Source: Desulfosporosinus sp. UBA5188 (GTDB lineage: Bacteria > Bacillota > Desulfitobacteriia > Desulfitobacteriales > Desulfitobacteriaceae). Taken from it: DNA of 8,532 nt. The DNA lies in assembly GCA_002413075.1 (NCBI GenBank), contig DHWG01000007.1, forward strand, positions 1 through 8,532, read 5' to 3'. The notes under the pieces are model-generated. The model saw only the letters and a program-made list of their open reading frames with translations. It was not told the DNA's origin and searched no databases. Positions 6,720 to 8,532 of this stretch are shown in pieces. Position 1 is the first letter of the stretch. Each line of letters opens with the position of its first letter. Position numbers and translations under genes: made by a program.

Positions 6720-6756
6720 AGATGAGGTTGGACATATAGGATCAACCTCATCTTAG
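6717..6756. terminator. Second hairpin, overlapping the first, at the convergent junction
   Basis: CTAAGATGAGGTTG (6717-6730) and CAACCTCATCTTAG (6743-6756) are perfect 14-bp complementary arms around a 12-base loop. It shares three bases with the preceding hairpin, so the two can be nearly coaxial. On the plus strand it is followed by TTTCTATAT. On the minus strand it lies 15 bases after the permease stop codon, so it plausibly terminates permease transcription. Confidence 0.65.
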
Positions 6757-6771
6757 TTTCTATATCATAGT

Positions 6772-8181
6772 TTATTTTTTCATAGATTTACCGAGTACGC
6801 TGTGGCTCATACCATATCCGAAATATATGATAAGCCCGATGGCCAGCCACACAAGAAAACGAATCCAAGTTATGAGCGGAAGAAAGACCATCAGAGTCAG
6901 ACAGAAGACCGCAGCTAGAATAGGAACTAACGGGACCCAAGGAACTCTGAACGAGCGGGGAAGGTCGGGTTGGGTTTTGCGTAAGACGATCACGCCTATT
7001 GAAACGAAGACAAAGGCGGAGAGAGTACCGATGTTTACGAGTTCTGCAACCGTATTAATGGGAGTAATACCAGCAATAATGGCCACCGTAATACCGGTCA
7101 ACCAAGTACTGAGAAAGGGAGTTTTGTATTTTGGATGAACGTTTGAGAAAACTTTTGGTAAGAGACCATCTCTGCTCATCGCAAAGAAGACTCTGGTTTG
7201 TCCATAGAGCATCACGAGTAAGACTGTGGTGATCCCTCCCATGGCACCTACGGAGATAATTCCCGCGGCCCAGTCCTGATGAATATAATGGAGAGCAAAA
7301 GCAACCGGCGCTGCTACATCCAATAGTTTGTACGGAACGACACCTGTTAAGATCAAGGAAACGATAATATAGAGTATGGTACATACGATCAGTGAAGCAA
7401 TAATACCTCTCGGCAAATCTCGCTTCGGGTCGATCACTTCTTCAGCGGCTGTAGAAACCGCATCAAAGCCGATGTAGGCAAAAAACACGATGGCTGCCCC
7501 ACCCATAACTCCTTTAAATCCAAAGGGGAGGAAAGGGGTCCAATTTTCAGGTTTGACATACCTAAAAGCGACGACAATGAACAAAAGGATCACTGCGAGC
7601 TTGATGAAAACGATGGCATTGTTAAATCGAGCGGCCTGTTTGACACCCAACGAAAGAAGTGTCGTAATAAGTAAAGCAATGACCACCGCGGGAACGTTCA
7701 GAAGAGCACCTGGTGCAGTACCTAATGCACCCGAAGCCCAAACTGGAAGGTAGATTCCAAAGCCATTAAGTAACATCTGGAAATACCCTGACCAGCCTAT
7801 TGCTACAGTGCTGGCCGCTAACAAATACTCAAGCATTAGGTCCCACCCTATGATCCAAGCCATAAATTCTCCGAGAGAAACATAACTAAAGGTATACGCA
7901 CTCCCAGCAACGGGTACACAAGAAGAAAATTCTGCATAAACCAGGGCTGCAAAAGCACAAGCAATACCTGAGATAATAAAGGATAGGACGAGACCTGGAC
8001 CTGCATGCTGAGCAGCTGCGACGCCTGTCAAGACAAAAATCCCAGTTCCAATAATAGCTCCAATTCCAAGCATCGTGAGATCAAGTGCGCCAAGTGTCTT
8101 CTTCAGACTTGCTTCACCTTGGGTTTCTAAGAGGAGCTGTGCAATGGGCTTTTTCCGAAATAGTCTGTTGATGGATATCAT
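6772..8181 (-). CDS. Amino acid permease, APC superfamily (cationic amino acid transporter-like)
   Basis: A 469-residue integral membrane transporter with roughly twelve or more hydrophobic segments. The first segment carries GAIIGTGIFVLTG (41-53), the unwound substrate-binding helix hallmark of the APC superfamily. YAEFSSCVPVAGSAYTF (82-98) and GWDLMLEY (112-119) follow, as in the CAT/YfnA-like branch. It probably imports or exchanges an amino acid; the substrate cannot be told from sequence alone. An N-terminal cytoplasmic stretch of about 30 residues precedes the first membrane segment. The start is uncertain: ATG at 8181 is preferred because AGAGAG lies about 5 bases upstream, while an in-frame GTG at 8187 overlaps that purine run and would add two residues. 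It is transcribed convergently to the malic enzyme, so it belongs to a separate unit, with its own upstream region at 8182-8260. No functional link to the sdh block is evident. Confidence 0.92.
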   Translation of the reverse strand: MISINRLFRKKPIAQLLLETQGEASLKKTLGALDLTMLGIGAIIGTGIFVLTGVAAAQHAGPGLVLSFIISGIACAFAALVYAEFSSCVPVAGSAYTFSYVSLGEFMAWIIGWDLMLEYLLAASTVAIGWSGYFQMLLNGFGIYLPVWASGALGTAPGALLNVPAVVIALLITTLLSLGVKQAARFNNAIVFIKLAVILLFIVVAFRYVKPENWTPFLPFGFKGVMGGAAIVFFAYIGFDAVSTAAEEVIDPKRDLPRGIIASLIVCTILYIIVSLILTGVVPYKLLDVAAPVAFALHYIHQDWAAGIISVGAMGGITTVLLVMLYGQTRVFFAMSRDGLLPKVFSNVHPKYKTPFLSTWLTGITVAIIAGITPINTVAELVNIGTLSAFVFVSIGVIVLRKTQPDLPRSFRVPWVPLVPILAAVFCLTLMVFLPLITWIRFLVWLAIGLIIYFGYGMSHSVLGKSMKK

Positions 8182-8201
8182 CTCCACTCTCTAATTTCAG
8201 T

Positions 8202-8216
8202 CAACAATGATTGTTG
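8202..8216. promoter_or_regulatory. Palindrome between the permease promoter and its start codon
   Basis: CAACAATGATTGTTG is a perfect inverted repeat with 7-base arms around a central G. It lies 20 bases upstream of the permease ATG and just downstream of the candidate promoter, the usual position of a repressor operator. No regulator gene is adjacent to identify the binder. Confidence 0.4.
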
Positions 8217-8233
8217 TGACGTTAAAGGACATG

Positions 8234-8260
8234 AGTATACTATTCGACATACTTGTACAA
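8234..8260 (-). promoter_or_regulatory. Possible housekeeping promoter of the permease
   Basis: Read on the minus strand, TTGTAC (8260-8255) and TATACT (8239-8234) resemble -35 and -10 elements, but the spacer is only 15 bases, shorter than optimal. Transcription would start near 8227, placing the palindrome 8202-8216 in the early transcribed region. Confidence 0.35.
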
Positions 8261-8344
8261 ATTCCTCTAACTGTTAAATAAAAATTTAAATATTCTGATT
8301 ATATGAACGTTTTATTGATACTATAGGTCGTTTGGTTGCCATGG

Positions 8345-8382
8345 CGTAGCTTGCCTGTGCTGCGTTCTCAGGTATTGCTATG
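8345..8382 (+). other. Potential RNA hairpin in the leader of the gene at 8510
   Basis: CGTAGC (8345-8350) pairs with GCTATG (8377-8382) using one G-U pair. After a small internal loop, TGCCTG (8352-8357) pairs with CAGGTA (8369-8374), again with one G-U pair, leaving an 11-base loop. The element is richer in G+C than its surroundings. It matches no riboswitch family I recognise. Confidence 0.25.
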
Positions 8383-8494
8383 GTGATTATTTTTACTATA
8401 TGAAACGTCTTTAATAAGAAAAATGTGATTTAATAGACTAGAAGCGGATATTGAGGATTAGGCTTTTAAAAAAATTAGTCTTGTAAGCTAAACT

Positions 8495-8503
8495 AAAGGG
8501 GGT
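8495..8503 (+). promoter_or_regulatory. Ribosome binding site of the truncated last gene
   Basis: AAAGGGGGT ends 6 bases before the ATG at 8510. It is the main evidence that a real gene starts there. Confidence 0.6.
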
Positions 8504-8509
8504 AATTCA

Positions 8510-8532
8510 ATGATTCAATCAATATTTGTTGG
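8510..8532 (+). CDS. Start of an unidentified gene, cut by the window edge
   Basis: Only the first residues, MIQSIFVG, are visible, so no function can be assigned. The call rests on an ATG with a well-spaced purine-rich ribosome binding site after a long divergent intergenic region. The hydrophobic start might be a membrane segment or signal sequence, but eight residues cannot establish that. Confidence 0.55.

Larger units (their letters stand above)
8182..8509. other. Divergent intergenic region of about 330 bases
   Basis: No convincing gene is present between the leftward permease and the rightward gene at 8510. The permease side holds a palindrome (8202-8216) and a possible promoter (8234-8260). 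The centre is AT-rich except for a G+C-richer patch at about 8328-8385 that can fold into a hairpin. The right side contains only a ribosome binding site. A weak rightward promoter candidate, TTGCTA (8375-8380) with TATATG (8397-8402) and a 16-base spacer, is too poor to call firmly. Confidence 0.6.

Noticed and set aside
8343..8353. Possible second sigma-54 promoter (TGGC then TTGC)
   Set aside because: The GG-to-GC spacing is two bases too short for a -24/-12 promoter.
8439..8452. Shared word TAGAAGCGGATATT, 13 of 14 identical to positions 143-156
   Set aside because: Short and single-copy similarity in AT-rich DNA, with no symmetry and no consistent position relative to the start codons; probably chance.
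1..8532. CRISPR arrays, tRNA or rRNA genes, insertion sequences, phage or defence genes
   Set aside because: No regularly spaced repeats, RNA gene hallmarks, transposase motifs or terminal inverted repeats were seen; the coding content is metabolic, transport and regulatory.

Overview
The window looks like a chromosomal segment of an anaerobic, low-to-mid-GC Firmicute. A Desulfosporosinus/Desulfitobacterium-type member of the Peptococcaceae is my best guess. This is inferred from the strong AGGAGG-type ribosome binding sites, the Bacillus-type single-cytochrome succinate dehydrogenase, and a large sigma-54 activator next to a sigma-54 promoter. No taxonomic marker is present, so the assignment is only suggestive.

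Layout. Positions 1-211 are the AT-rich upstream region of a 568-residue sigma-54-dependent activator (212-1918). That protein has an unusual N-terminal Rossmann (dinucleotide-binding-like) domain, then PAS, AAA+ and Fis-type helix-turn-helix domains. Positions 1919-2198 are a dense regulatory region with two 15-bp inverted-repeat sites, a hairpin, a 14-bp perfect palindrome and a textbook -24/-12 sigma-54 promoter (2139-2153). Downstream lie a succinate dehydrogenase/fumarate reductase set in the order cytochrome b (2199-2801), flavoprotein (2869-4593), iron-sulfur protein (4622-5374), and then an NAD(P)-dependent malic enzyme (5427-6656). Two overlapping strong hairpins (6669-6756) separate this block from a convergent amino-acid permease of the APC superfamily (6772-8181, minus strand). 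Positions 8182-8509 are a divergent intergenic region. A new rightward gene begins at 8510 and is cut by the window edge.

How it works together. The four rightward genes can interconvert succinate and fumarate at the menaquinone pool and malate and pyruvate in the cytoplasm. The linking fumarase is not in the window. The most interesting point is regulatory. The 15-bp site at 27-41, upstream of the activator gene, is the exact reverse complement of the site at 1970-1984 upstream of the sdh promoter, and a near-identical site lies at 1939-1953. The simplest model is that the activator binds all three, controls itself, and drives the sdh-malic enzyme block through sigma-54 in response to a dinucleotide or related metabolite sensed by its Rossmann domain. 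The sites, promoter and domains are read from sequence; the regulatory circuit is inference.
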